A DNA stretch of 64,000 bases from an uncultured Prevotellaceae bacterium (lineage in GTDB: Bacteria; Bacteroidota; Bacteroidia; Bacteroidales; Bacteroidaceae), in contig CAMVIM010000010.1 of the NCBI GenBank assembly GCA_947167515.1, forward strand, positions 53,568 through 117,567, given 5' to 3'. Under the pieces are notes generated by a model. It was not told where the DNA came from. It was given only the letters and a program-made list of their open reading frames with translations, and ran no database searches. Positions within the stretch are counted from its first letter, which is position 1. Each line of letters opens with the position of its first letter. Positions 10,976 through 20,285 of this stretch are shown one piece after another. A program made the position numbers and the translations under genes.

Positions 10976-11913
10976 GTAATCAGTTGCTTGCATCTTTTTT
11001 CGTCCTCTTCCAGCTGGACTTTCAACTCGTCGAGCGAACGAAATTCGCGTTCTCCTCTCAGGTGCTGCAGGAGTTGGATGCGGAGGGTTTTGCCATAGAG
11101 GTCACCGTCGAATCCAAAGAGGTGTACCTCGATGCTGCGTTGCTGCCCGTTGTGCAGGGTGGGGCGTGTGCCGATATTGAGCATGCCATCCCATGCACAG
11201 GCCGTCCCCCCTGTTGGCATTTCCCCTTTGGATGTCATGGGAAAGCATTTGACCAGATAGACTCCATTCTGGGGGATGAGTTTCTGGGGATAGACTTGCA
11301 GGTTGGCGGTGGGGTAGCCCATTCGCCGTCCGTTCTGAAAACCAGCCACCACGGTGCCTTGCAGGAAGTAGGGATAGCCCAGCAGGGTGTTGGCCTTCTC
11401 CACCCGCCCGTCCAGCAGAGCTTGGCGGATGGCGGTGGAGGAGATGCCTTCCTCAGCGGCGCATTCCTGACATCCCACCACCTCGATGCCTAGCGTCTCG
11501 CCCTCTTTGCGGTAGTCAGCCATGCTCTTGTGGTCGTGGCCGAAATGGTTGTCGTAGCCCATCATGAGCACCTGAACCCCCCACTGCTCTTTTAGCACGG
11601 AACGCATGAAGTCATGGGCTGTCATCTGTGCCAGTTCAGGGGTGAAGTCGAGCAGGGTTATCTGGTCGATGCCAGTCTGCCGCAGCAGTTCAACCTTTTC
11701 TTCCGTTGGCGTGAGCAAGAGCGGATGGACATCGGGTTGTAGCACCTGTAGGGGGTGGTTGGCAAAGGTGAACACTCTCGACGCTAAACCGCGTTGGCGA
11801 GCCAGCCCTACCAACTGCTCCATCACGAACTGATGTCCCCGATGTACTCCATCAAATGATCCTATCGTGGCGACACAGGGGAGGGCTGAGGGGCGCGGGT
11901 TGAGTCTTTCCAT
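10972..11913 (-). CDS. ribF: Bifunctional riboflavin kinase/FAD synthetase
   Basis: VATIGSFDGVHRGHQFV, GYPYFLQGTVVAGFQNGRRMGYPTANL. Confidence 0.95.
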   Translation of the reverse strand: MERLNPRPSALPCVATIGSFDGVHRGHQFVMEQLVGLARQRGLASRVFTFANHPLQVLQPDVHPLLLTPTEEKVELLRQTGIDQITLLDFTPELAQMTAHDFMRSVLKEQWGVQVLMMGYDNHFGHDHKSMADYRKEGETLGIEVVGCQECAAEEGISSTAIRQALLDGRVEKANTLLGYPYFLQGTVVAGFQNGRRMGYPTANLQVYPQKLIPQNGVYLVKCFPMTSKGEMPTGGTACAWDGMLNIGTRPTLHNGQQRSIEVHLFGFDGDLYGKTLRIQLLQHLRGEREFRSLDELKVQLEEDEKRCKQLIT

Positions 11914-11916
11914 TTT

Positions 11917-13203
11917 TTAACCGAAGAAGAAGTATGCTACTGCGATGGCTGCTAGAATGCCAGCCACGTCGGCTAAGAGTCCACAGGTTACAGCGTGGCG
12001 AGTATGGCGGATGCCCACCGATCCGAAATAGACGGCGAGAATGTAGAAGGTGGTGTCGGTGGAGCCTTGGAAGATGCAGGCCAAACGACCGGCAAAGGAG
12101 TCAGCTCCGTAGGTGGTCATGGTATCGACCATCATGCCGCGCGCTCCACTACCCGAAAGGGGCTTCATCAGGGCTGTGGGCAGGGCTGCCACGAAGTCGG
12201 TGTCGCCGCCGCACAGGGTGACGATCCAGTTGATGCCGTCGATGAGAAGATCCATGCCGCCACTGGCACGGAACACACCTATGGCTACAAGGATGGCCAC
12301 CAGATAAGGGATGACCCTCACGGCGGTGGTGAACCCGTCTTTGGCTCCCTCGATGAAGGCTTCATAGACGTTTACTTTTTTCACCATGCCAGCCACGATG
12401 AAGGTGAGTATGATGCCGAAGAGGATGATGTTGGCAGCCAAGGTGCTGGCGGTGTCCATCGTCTCCTTGTCCATCAGCGAGAAGCCCCAAATGACCGCAG
12501 CCACCACGGCACAGAGTCCGCCCAATGTGGCAAGCAGCACCGGTTGCAGCAAGTTGATGCGCTGGTAGAGGCTGGTCACCACGATGCCAGCCAGTGTGGC
12601 AGCCAGTGTGGCAAGCAAGATGGGCACAAACACGTCGGTAGGCTGTGCAGCCCCCATCTGTGCACGATAGACCATGATGCTGACGGGAATGATGGTGAGT
12701 CCCGATGTGTTCAGCACCAGGAACATGATCATCGGGTTGGAAGCGGTCACGTTGTGCTCCTCCAGTTGTGCCTGCGACCATCCATTCCGTTTGACCAGTT
12801 CGTTGTTTCGTTGGGTGTTGAGTTCCTGCATGCTCTCCATCGCTTTCAGTCCCAGCGGTGTGGCGGCATTGTCCAGCCCCAGCATGTTGGCGGCTATGTT
12901 CATGAAGATATGTCCCGTGGCAGGATGTCCTTTGGGAATGTCTGGAAAGAGTCGGGTGAAGAGCGGGCTTAGTCCTCGTGAAAGCACATTTACCATACCT
13001 CCCTTCTCTCCAATCTTCATCACGCCCATCCAGAGCGAGAGCACTCCTGTCAGGCCGATGGAAATTTCAAAGGCTGTCTTTGCGTTCTCGAATGTCGAGT
13101 TGATGATGTCGGCAAACACGCCCGTGTTGCCGATGAAGCACTGCACGATGGCACACACGGCTGCCAACAGAAAGAATGCTATCCAAATGTAGTTCAGAAC
13201 CAT
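11917..13203 (-). CDS. SpmA/SpmB-type (nucleoside recognition, gate domain) fused membrane protein
   Basis: NIAANMLGLDNAATPLGLKAMESMQ (SpmA-like) followed by SpmB-like GSGARGMMVDTMTTYGADSFAGRLACIFQGSTDTTFYILAVYFGSVGIR. Confidence 0.85.
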   Translation of the reverse strand: MVLNYIWIAFFLLAAVCAIVQCFIGNTGVFADIINSTFENAKTAFEISIGLTGVLSLWMGVMKIGEKGGMVNVLSRGLSPLFTRLFPDIPKGHPATGHIFMNIAANMLGLDNAATPLGLKAMESMQELNTQRNNELVKRNGWSQAQLEEHNVTASNPMIMFLVLNTSGLTIIPVSIMVYRAQMGAAQPTDVFVPILLATLAATLAGIVVTSLYQRINLLQPVLLATLGGLCAVVAAVIWGFSLMDKETMDTASTLAANIILFGIILTFIVAGMVKKVNVYEAFIEGAKDGFTTAVRVIPYLVAILVAIGVFRASGGMDLLIDGINWIVTLCGGDTDFVAALPTALMKPLSGSGARGMMVDTMTTYGADSFAGRLACIFQGSTDTTFYILAVYFGSVGIRHTRHAVTCGLLADVAGILAAIAVAYFFFG

Positions 13204-13225
13204 CTTGTCATTTACAATTTACCAT

Positions 13226-14239
13226 TTACAATTTACCACTTTGCAATTTTTCCTCATCCCTTTCCCCTTGGTGGGCAAAGAGGTTGGCCAGAATCGTGCC
13301 GCTGATGCTGTGCCATGCACACGAGATGGCGCATGGCACCACTGCCATCGGGTTGGTGGCCACGAAGAAGGTCATGGCCAGATTGGTGCCGAGGCCAGCG
13401 TTCTGCATGCCCACCTCAATGGAGAGGGTGCGCTTCTTGGCGGTGGAGAAGCCACACATCCTGCCGACTGAGTAACCCAGAACATAGCCAATGGTATTGT
13501 GGCAGAACACCATGCCGAACGTGAGCAGGAAGAGCACGATGCCATTCTCCACCAGCGGGTCGTGTACCGTGGTCACCACCCCGCCCACGATGCAGGCGAG
13601 GCTGAGCACCGACACGCCAGGCATGCAGCCCTGAATCTTCTTGAACACCTCCTTATGTCCCAGCCACACGTTCAGCATGAAGCCGATGGCGATGGGGATG
13701 ATGGTCACGATGAGTATCTGCTGAAACATGCCCCACGCATCTACCTCCACTCGCTCTCCGGCCAGCCACAGCACCAGCAGCGGAGTGAGCACGGGGGCCA
13801 GCAGGGTGGAGGCGCACGTCATGCCCACCGAGTAGGCTACATCGCCCTTGCAGAGGAAGGACATGATGTTGCTCGACACGCCGCCCGGGCAGCATCCCAC
13901 CAGAATGATGCCGATGGCCATCGCCGTACTGTAAGGGGCGAAGGCTGGCACTTGGCTGAACATCCATGAGAGGGTGAATGCCACCAGCGGCATGATGGTG
14001 AACTGAGCCGCCGCACCGATGAGGATGTCCAGCGGACGCTTGGCCAGCAACTTGAAGTCGTCGGGTGTGAGCGTCAACCCCATCGTCAGCATGATGATGC
14101 CGAGAATGACCGTCTGCACATTCCCTTTCACCCACTCAAAAAGCACAGGAAAGAAGAATGTGACCACTGCCGTCAGGATAATGAACACGCTTGCCTTGCC
14201 GCTCAGGGTGTCACTGATGAATTTGAGAATCTTATACAT
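13226..14239 (-). CDS. Bile acid:sodium symporter family (BASS) protein
   Basis: MLTMGLTLTPDDFKLLAKRP, GCCPGGVSSNIMSFLCKGDVAYSVGMT; start at MYKILKF. Confidence 0.88.
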   Translation of the reverse strand: MYKILKFISDTLSGKASVFIILTAVVTFFFPVLFEWVKGNVQTVILGIIMLTMGLTLTPDDFKLLAKRPLDILIGAAAQFTIMPLVAFTLSWMFSQVPAFAPYSTAMAIGIILVGCCPGGVSSNIMSFLCKGDVAYSVGMTCASTLLAPVLTPLLVLWLAGERVEVDAWGMFQQILIVTIIPIAIGFMLNVWLGHKEVFKKIQGCMPGVSVLSLACIVGGVVTTVHDPLVENGIVLFLLTFGMVFCHNTIGYVLGYSVGRMCGFSTAKKRTLSIEVGMQNAGLGTNLAMTFFVATNPMAVVPCAISCAWHSISGTILANLFAHQGERDEEKLQSGKL

Positions 14240-14280
14240 AGTTTTTGTTTCTGTTTTCCAATTCGGCTGCAAAGGTACGA

Positions 14281-14320
14281 AAAAAAGGTGGAAACCCGTA
14301 TGCAGGGTTTCCACCTTTTT
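14281..14320. terminator. Intrinsic terminator hairpin
   Basis: aaaaaaggtggaaaccc-gtatgca-gggtttccaccttttt; perfect stem flanked by A/T runs. Confidence 0.85.
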
Positions 14321-14387
14321 GTTTTTTCACTTCATTTTCAGGAGTGAGCGAGGGGAAAAGAACTCAAGTGGGCTTGGTTCTCTCCTC

Positions 14388-17300
14388 TCACTTCACCAGC
14401 ACTTTTTTCACCTTGCCGTCTGCCGTCTTCATGAGGTTGATGCCGCTGCGAGGTGCAGAGAGGCGAACGCCACCCACAGAGTAGAATTCTGTCCTGCCCG
14501 TTTCAGCCTTCAGGGTCACGTCCTCAATGCCCGTAGCCTCAGCCGTCACGTCAGCCCCTGCCGGTGCATCGTATGAGTCGTAGGTCAGACACCAGTTGTC
14601 GAGTTTGAACCAGCCCTTGCCTTGGTTCAGAGCGTTACCTTCCTTATCCACATTGTTGGTGCGGAAACCAATTTTGATGTCACCGCTTTCAGCCAGACCG
14701 AACGTGAGGCTGACCGTGTGAGAGTAGTCCGAACGTGGCGACACGCATTCATGGCCTGCATAGACGAGGTGTTTCACCTCTGCTTCGGGGGTGAGTCTGT
14801 CGATGTCGGCTGCAATCAGGGCATCGCTGGGCATGTTGTTCTCATAGTTCCCCTCATAAGAATACATGGCCACATAGTCATTGGCAAAGATGCGCTGCGT
14901 GGTGATGCAGTAGCCAGCCCAGTTGTACTGCACCAGCACATCGCACGACAGCGTGTAGGTGCCTGCAGGCATGTTCGTCAGCGTCTGCGAAAGTTCCACT
15001 TCGGGAATGACATCGTTCCAAATGCCCCACAGGTGAGTGCCGTCAGAGTATTGGTTGTACACCATTTCGCCATCCTCCAGTTCCACGTTGATGTTGTCGC
15101 CATTGTTGATGGCACACCAAGCCGACACGCCAGCCGCCTGAATCTCAGCAGCCGTCGTGGTCTGAGAGCCATTCAGGTAGAGGTTCCATCCCTTCGGAGC
15201 ATTCACTACGCCACCCGATGGGTTGTTGCCCTGAGCCGACAAGTCCTCAAACGAAGCATTCTTGATGTAGTCCTCCGTCAAGTCCTGTCCCTCCTCGATC
15301 TCGTCCGAAGTGCTGCAAGTTTCCCTTGCCTCCTCCAACTTCCGGATGAGCGCATTCACCTCCTCCTCGTTGGCAGCCTTGCCGTCAAAATAGTCATTCT
15401 CCACATCCTGTATCGTTTCGAGATATTCGCCATAGCCAGCCTTCTGCTGATACTCGTCAGCCTTGTTGTAGTGCTCCTCAATGGCAGCCTCCAGCCTCTC
15501 ATACATCTTCACTGCAGGCTGCACCTTGTCCAGCAGCTCCTTTCCCTGCTTGATGGCATTGATGAGTTCCTCCTGCGTAGAAGAAGAGCCCACACCGTCC
15601 AGATTATTCAGTCCTGTCTGCAGGTCGCTCTTCACCGCCGAAGGCATTGGCGTACCGTTCGTGTCATAGTCAGACAACGTCCTGTAGAAGTGCTCAAACA
15701 CATTCACGGCATCCTCCGTCAGATAGCCCAACTTCATGATTTTGAAGTTATCCACCTTAAACCATCCGTCGCCGCCAGCCGGGTTAGAAGACTCGCGGTC
15801 GGTGGCAGCCACGTTGCCGTCCGTGCGCACACCGAATGTCAGCGTACCGTCATACACAAAGGCGCGCACCGTCACAGGCTTCATCTCCGTGTCCGTCTGC
15901 TCAAGCGCATTCCACGCAAAGTCATACACCTCCGACTTGTCCAATTCCTCCTCGTCATAGTCCAAGTCACTGCCATAGTAGGTGGCATTCAGATTGCCGA
16001 AAATACGCTGAGTGGTCAGACGCGAGCCGTTCCCGTTGCTGCCAGCCATCAGACCAGCCGTGATTTCGTAGGTGCCGTTGTCCAGTCCATCGATGGTCTG
16101 CGAAATCTCATACACAGGCACAGCCGCAGACCACAGGCCGAAGCCGTATGTGCCCTGCTTCGGTTCGCCCGTGCAGTCAGCGTTCACACCGTGCCAGGCC
16201 GTGATGCCTGCAGCGCGCACCTCGTCAGCCGTGGTCACCTGAGTGCCGTTCACATAAACATTCCAGCCCACAGGCGCACCAGCCACACTCGAAGTGGGTT
16301 CGCCGCCCTGCGCCTCCAAGTCCTCAAACGACATGTTCTTGCCCAGCGAAGTCACCTCGCCCGTTCCCATCTCATAGTTCCTCACCGCCTCGTTCAGCGT
16401 GGTGAGCGCACCCTGCACCTCCTCCGCGCTGGTCTTTGTGTCGAAAGCCTCCTTCGCCGTGGCAATCGCCGCCTCCAGAATCTCGTCGTCCGCCTCCTCA
16501 TTCTTCAGGATAGCCTCATCAATGGCCTTGTAGAGACTCTCCTTCCCACTCAGCATCTCCAGAATAGGACTCTCTGCCAAGTCGTCCAGCGTTTCAGCCT
16601 CGTTGTAAACCTTCACGGCAGCCTCGTAGGTGGCCTTAAAGCCCGCACCATAGTCTTCATAGTCGCAGTAGCCCTCCATCTTCTTGATAGGGTCGAGGTA
16701 CTTCTTGTCGAGAGCAAAGTCCTCCATCCACTTCTCCAATTTATCCACCTGCACAAAGCCCCAGTAGAACGAGGCGGAGTCACGTGCGGCAAAATTGTCA
16801 AACTTGGCCCCTTCATCCTCGTTAGGCGTGGTATCTATCTCGCCGTAGATGTCGCCGAAGTAGGGACCTCCGATGTAGTTCACCACAAAGAAGTCCGCAT
16901 TCCTGTTCAGGTGCATGCGCAGGTCGCCCGTTGAGGTGTAGGGAGCCGTCTCCATAGCCGAAGGGTTGTTGCCCTCGCCCAAAATGAGGTGGTAGTAGTC
17001 GCCTTCCCTCAGTTGCGGAATCCACTTCACGGGGTCGGTTAGGTTCAGGTTCACGTTAGGCGATCCTGAAGGGAACCCGAAGTAGTAGGTCACCTCCTCC
17101 GTGCTCATGATGGGCTGACCGTCCCCATCCGTTTCGCCCGTGTCCACCTGTCGGGTGCCCTGTTGGGTGAACGACCACGTGCCGTCGCCATTGTTCACTG
17201 CTGTCAGCGCATGGCTGGCATAGTTGGAAGCTTCCTTCCCTTGGAAGTAGAAAGCCCCGTCCCATCCCGTGCGGCTCATGTACTGAGTGGGTTGTTGCAC

Positions 17301-17408
17301 TTGGTTCACCAGCACATACTGCTTGCCGGCCACCAACAATTCAGGCTTCACCTTCGGCTCCAGCATGTCTTGTGCGCTTGCTACAAGAGAGGAAGCCATC
17401 AGCCCCAA
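14388..17408 (-). CDS. Large secreted protein with two carbohydrate-binding-like modules and C-terminal sorting-like tail; start uncertain
   Basis: Signal-peptide remnant LGLMASSLVASAQ, two homologous SFEDL(E/S)AQG...GWN(V/L)Y(V/L)NG modules, tail SVGGVRLSAPRSGINLMKTADGKVKKVLVK; only a TTG start in frame. Confidence 0.75.
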   Translation of the reverse strand: MGLMASSLVASAQDMLEPKVKPELLVAGKQYVLVNQVQQPTQYMSRTGWDGAFYFQGKEASNYASHALTAVNNGDGTWSFTQQGTRQVDTGETDGDGQPIMSTEEVTYYFGFPSGSPNVNLNLTDPVKWIPQLREGDYYHLILGEGNNPSAMETAPYTSTGDLRMHLNRNADFFVVNYIGGPYFGDIYGEIDTTPNEDEGAKFDNFAARDSASFYWGFVQVDKLEKWMEDFALDKKYLDPIKKMEGYCDYEDYGAGFKATYEAAVKVYNEAETLDDLAESPILEMLSGKESLYKAIDEAILKNEEADDEILEAAIATAKEAFDTKTSAEEVQGALTTLNEAVRNYEMGTGEVTSLGKNMSFEDLEAQGGEPTSSVAGAPVGWNVYVNGTQVTTADEVRAAGITAWHGVNADCTGEPKQGTYGFGLWSAAVPVYEISQTIDGLDNGTYEITAGLMAGSNGNGSRLTTQRIFGNLNATYYGSDLDYDEEELDKSEVYDFAWNALEQTDTEMKPVTVRAFVYDGTLTFGVRTDGNVAATDRESSNPAGGDGWFKVDNFKIMKLGYLTEDAVNVFEHFYRTLSDYDTNGTPMPSAVKSDLQTGLNNLDGVGSSSTQEELINAIKQGKELLDKVQPAVKMYERLEAAIEEHYNKADEYQQKAGYGEYLETIQDVENDYFDGKAANEEEVNALIRKLEEARETCSTSDEIEEGQDLTEDYIKNASFEDLSAQGNNPSGGVVNAPKGWNLYLNGSQTTTAAEIQAAGVSAWCAINNGDNINVELEDGEMVYNQYSDGTHLWGIWNDVIPEVELSQTLTNMPAGTYTLSCDVLVQYNWAGYCITTQRIFANDYVAMYSYEGNYENNMPSDALIAADIDRLTPEAEVKHLVYAGHECVSPRSDYSHTVSLTFGLAESGDIKIGFRTNNVDKEGNALNQGKGWFKLDNWCLTYDSYDAPAGADVTAEATGIEDVTLKAETGRTEFYSVGGVRLSAPRSGINLMKTADGKVKKVLVK

Positions 17409-17448
17409 ACTTATATCATCAGCAGCAATGATGCTGCAGGCTCAAAAT

Positions 17449-17488
17449 CGACGTCCCCGATGTCGGTGCACCGACATCGGGGACGTCG
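17449..17488. repeat. 40-bp perfect palindrome (20-bp arms, no spacer)
   Basis: CGACGTCCCCGATGTCGGTG|CACCGACATCGGGGACGTCG read directly. Confidence 0.97.
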
Positions 17489-17551
17489 GTTGAGAGCGTG
17501 TGGAAGAGTCTGCTTTGACGTAGCACCTTCTTGTCAGAGGGGTTCATGCCG

Positions 17552-19936
17552 TTACTTCACCTTCAGTTCCTTGCCTGTGTAGGTGACGGTCTTTTCGGTG
17601 CCACCCAACACCTTCACCGTGAAAGTGCGGCTCTGTGGCATACCTGTGAAGGTGCCTGTACGCTTGCCAATGGTGAGCGTCTTGCTGCGTTCGTTCCAAG
17701 TGAGGAGAATGGTGCTGTACTGCCCCTTCTCGTAGTTGTAGGAGTCGCCTTCGTCTTCGTAGAGGGTGAAGGTGGCATCGGCTCCGGGATAGACGCAGAG
17801 GGTGAGGCGGTCGAACTTGTTCTCGTTGGCATACTGCACATCGGGTCCGAGGGGTAGGATGGAGCCTGCCTTCACATAGAGAGGCGAGTGGCTCAGCGGT
17901 GCGGCGGCGGTGAGGCTCTGTCCGCCGTCGTGGCGTGTGCCTGTCCAGAAGTCGTACCATGCCGTGCCTTTGGGCAGATAGACCTCATACTGTTTGTTGG
18001 CTTTCCAGTCGATGACGGGATAGCCGTTGTGCCGTTCGCCATTGCCTTCCTGCTTGTTCCAGCCGCTCATCTCGTCTGTCTTGACAATCTTCTCGGTGGT
18101 GTAGAGCGGATGGAGCACGGGGCAGACGAGCACGTTGCGGCCGAACATGTATTCCTTGGCATTGTTCCAGGTCTGCTTGTCCTGCTTGAAGTCCATGAAG
18201 AGGGCGCGCATGAAGGAGTCGTCGTTCTTGCTCACCTGCCATGCGGTGCTGTAGATGTAGGGGAGGAAGCGGTAGCGGAGGCGGACGGCATCGACGAGTG
18301 CGTCATAGACGGGTTCGCCCTGCTTGCCGTAGTAGTAGAGTTCGCGATACACGTCGGTGCCGTGGCTGCGCATCATGGGCATGAAGGCTCCGAACTGCAT
18401 CCATCGCACATAGAGTTCCTGATACTGCGGGTTGCGTGTGGCAGAGTTGTGGCCCTGTGTGTTGTAGGAGCCGGCAAAGAAGCCGCCGATGTCGCAGTTC
18501 ACGTTGGGGTTGGCTGTGAGCGTGTGGTTGAGGCAGAGGGGAATTTGCTTGCGCAGGTTCTCCCACGAAGAGCCGATGTCGCCGCTCCAGGTCTGTGCGC
18601 CCGTGCGCTGCTGACCTGCAAAGTAGGAACGGGTGAAGATATAGACGCGCTTCTGGCTGTCCGCTCCCCGCTGGTGGTCATACACGCCGCCCACGGTCAT
18701 GAGCGGGAAGGCGTTGCGCACACTGCGGTAACTGCCCAAGTGGCAGCGTTCGTCGAGGTCGCTGTCCTTGTAACTATGGTGGTCGGGGTCGGTCGAGTCC
18801 ATCCACCAGGCATCGATGCCCATCTGGTGCATGTGGGAGAGGTATTTCCAGTAGATGTCGCGGGCCTCGGGGTTGAAAGCGTCATACACGCGCACTCCGC
18901 TGGGATAGTCCATGCGCGGAGGCCACATGGGGAGTCCGCTCTGGGGCCATGTCTCGAAACTGAAGAGCATGTTCTTCTCTTTCAGTTCGCGGAACTGCTT
19001 GGTCTGTGGGCCGAACGATGCCCAGATGCTGATGCTCAGGTGGGCATTCTTCTGGTGCACTTCGTCTATCATGCGCTGTGCCTGGCCGAACTCCTCGTTG
19101 AGGAAGTCCATGGCATTCCACGTGTAGTTGCTGCCCCAGTATTGCCAGTCCTGCACGATGCCGTCGAAGGGCACTCCGAGGTCGCGATACTTGCGCACCA
19201 CCTCCAGCAGTTCCTGTTGGCTCTTGTAACGTTCGCGGCTCTGATGGAAGCCATAAGTCCACAACGGCACCATGGGCACATGGCCTGAGAGGTGGCGCAT
19301 CTCAGCAATCACGCCGTCGGCATCGCCGCCATAGATGAAGTAGTAGTCTATCTGCTTGCCCACTTCCGACTCCAGACTGACCTCTCCGGCCTGTCCCTCG
19401 GCAGGAGTGACGAGAACGGTGGGTGAGTAGTTGTCCCAGTAGATGCCGTAGCCCTTGATGCTCTGGTAGAAATGGGCATAGTCTTCGAGGTTCGACTGCT
19501 CCATGCGGCGGTTCTCGCCACGCTGGGAGAGTTTGCCGTTCTGCAGCATGCCCACACCATAGATGGTCTCGTCGGCATCGAGTGCCCAGGTCTGCTTCAC
19601 CTTGCTGGCTCCGGCATCGGGACCCGACGTGATGGGGGTGAAGGTGCTTTCGTTCTCACTGGTGAGGGGTGTGCCCTTGCTGTCGGCGAAGGACACCTTG
19701 CCGTCTTTCACGGTCACGGTGAGGACGGAAGACTTGTACACGGTGGCTGAGCCTTGTTGGGTTCGGCTCACCTTCACGTTCTGCGGCTGAACCGTAACGA
19801 CCAATGACTTTTTCTCTGGCTTGAGTCCATTGTCCTTCACCACACGGACCGTGCGGGGGGTGTAGAACTCGATGGTTTGTGCACCCGTGCTGACACAGGC
19901 TGTCAGCAAAAGGGCGGCGATGATGTTTCTTTTCAT
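17552..19936 (-). CDS. GH31 family glycoside hydrolase
   Basis: GIVQDWQYWG, GIDAWWMDSTDPD, WSGDIGSSWENL; signal peptide MKRNIIAALLLTACVSTGAQ. Confidence 0.93.
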   Translation of the reverse strand: MKRNIIAALLLTACVSTGAQTIEFYTPRTVRVVKDNGLKPEKKSLVVTVQPQNVKVSRTQQGSATVYKSSVLTVTVKDGKVSFADSKGTPLTSENESTFTPITSGPDAGASKVKQTWALDADETIYGVGMLQNGKLSQRGENRRMEQSNLEDYAHFYQSIKGYGIYWDNYSPTVLVTPAEGQAGEVSLESEVGKQIDYYFIYGGDADGVIAEMRHLSGHVPMVPLWTYGFHQSRERYKSQQELLEVVRKYRDLGVPFDGIVQDWQYWGSNYTWNAMDFLNEEFGQAQRMIDEVHQKNAHLSISIWASFGPQTKQFRELKEKNMLFSFETWPQSGLPMWPPRMDYPSGVRVYDAFNPEARDIYWKYLSHMHQMGIDAWWMDSTDPDHHSYKDSDLDERCHLGSYRSVRNAFPLMTVGGVYDHQRGADSQKRVYIFTRSYFAGQQRTGAQTWSGDIGSSWENLRKQIPLCLNHTLTANPNVNCDIGGFFAGSYNTQGHNSATRNPQYQELYVRWMQFGAFMPMMRSHGTDVYRELYYYGKQGEPVYDALVDAVRLRYRFLPYIYSTAWQVSKNDDSFMRALFMDFKQDKQTWNNAKEYMFGRNVLVCPVLHPLYTTEKIVKTDEMSGWNKQEGNGERHNGYPVIDWKANKQYEVYLPKGTAWYDFWTGTRHDGGQSLTAAAPLSHSPLYVKAGSILPLGPDVQYANENKFDRLTLCVYPGADATFTLYEDEGDSYNYEKGQYSTILLTWNERSKTLTIGKRTGTFTGMPQSRTFTVKVLGGTEKTVTYTGKELKVK

Positions 19937-20285
19937 ATTACTTATATAATAGGTTGATAGAGAATGTCTGTTTTGCTTTGTTTTTGGGGGATGTGTCTCT
20001 TGCTGGGGGTTACTCCCCTCTGCTGATGACGTTTTCTTCGGACAGCAACTGCGCCACACCCTCGAGTTTGCGCTGGAAGATGCGGTTCTCCAGCGTTCCT
20101 TCTGTCGCACAGCGCGAGGGCAGGATGTGGCAGGGACGGTCGCCTGTGATGTAGAAACCTTTTTCATCGTTTTGTCTTGATAGGTTTTGGATTGGGTTGG
20201 TTTTGATGGTGCAAAGGTAGGGAAAATAGGTGTTGGGGATGTATAACAAATGAAGATGTCTTTGGTAACAAATGTTGAAAAGGGC

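Noticed and set aside
14622-16934. 770-aa plus-strand ORF
   Set aside because: Antisense to the 1006-aa secreted protein; Arg/His/Val-rich shadow ORF from codon bias
17888-19288. 466-aa plus-strand ORF
   Set aside because: Antisense shadow of GH31
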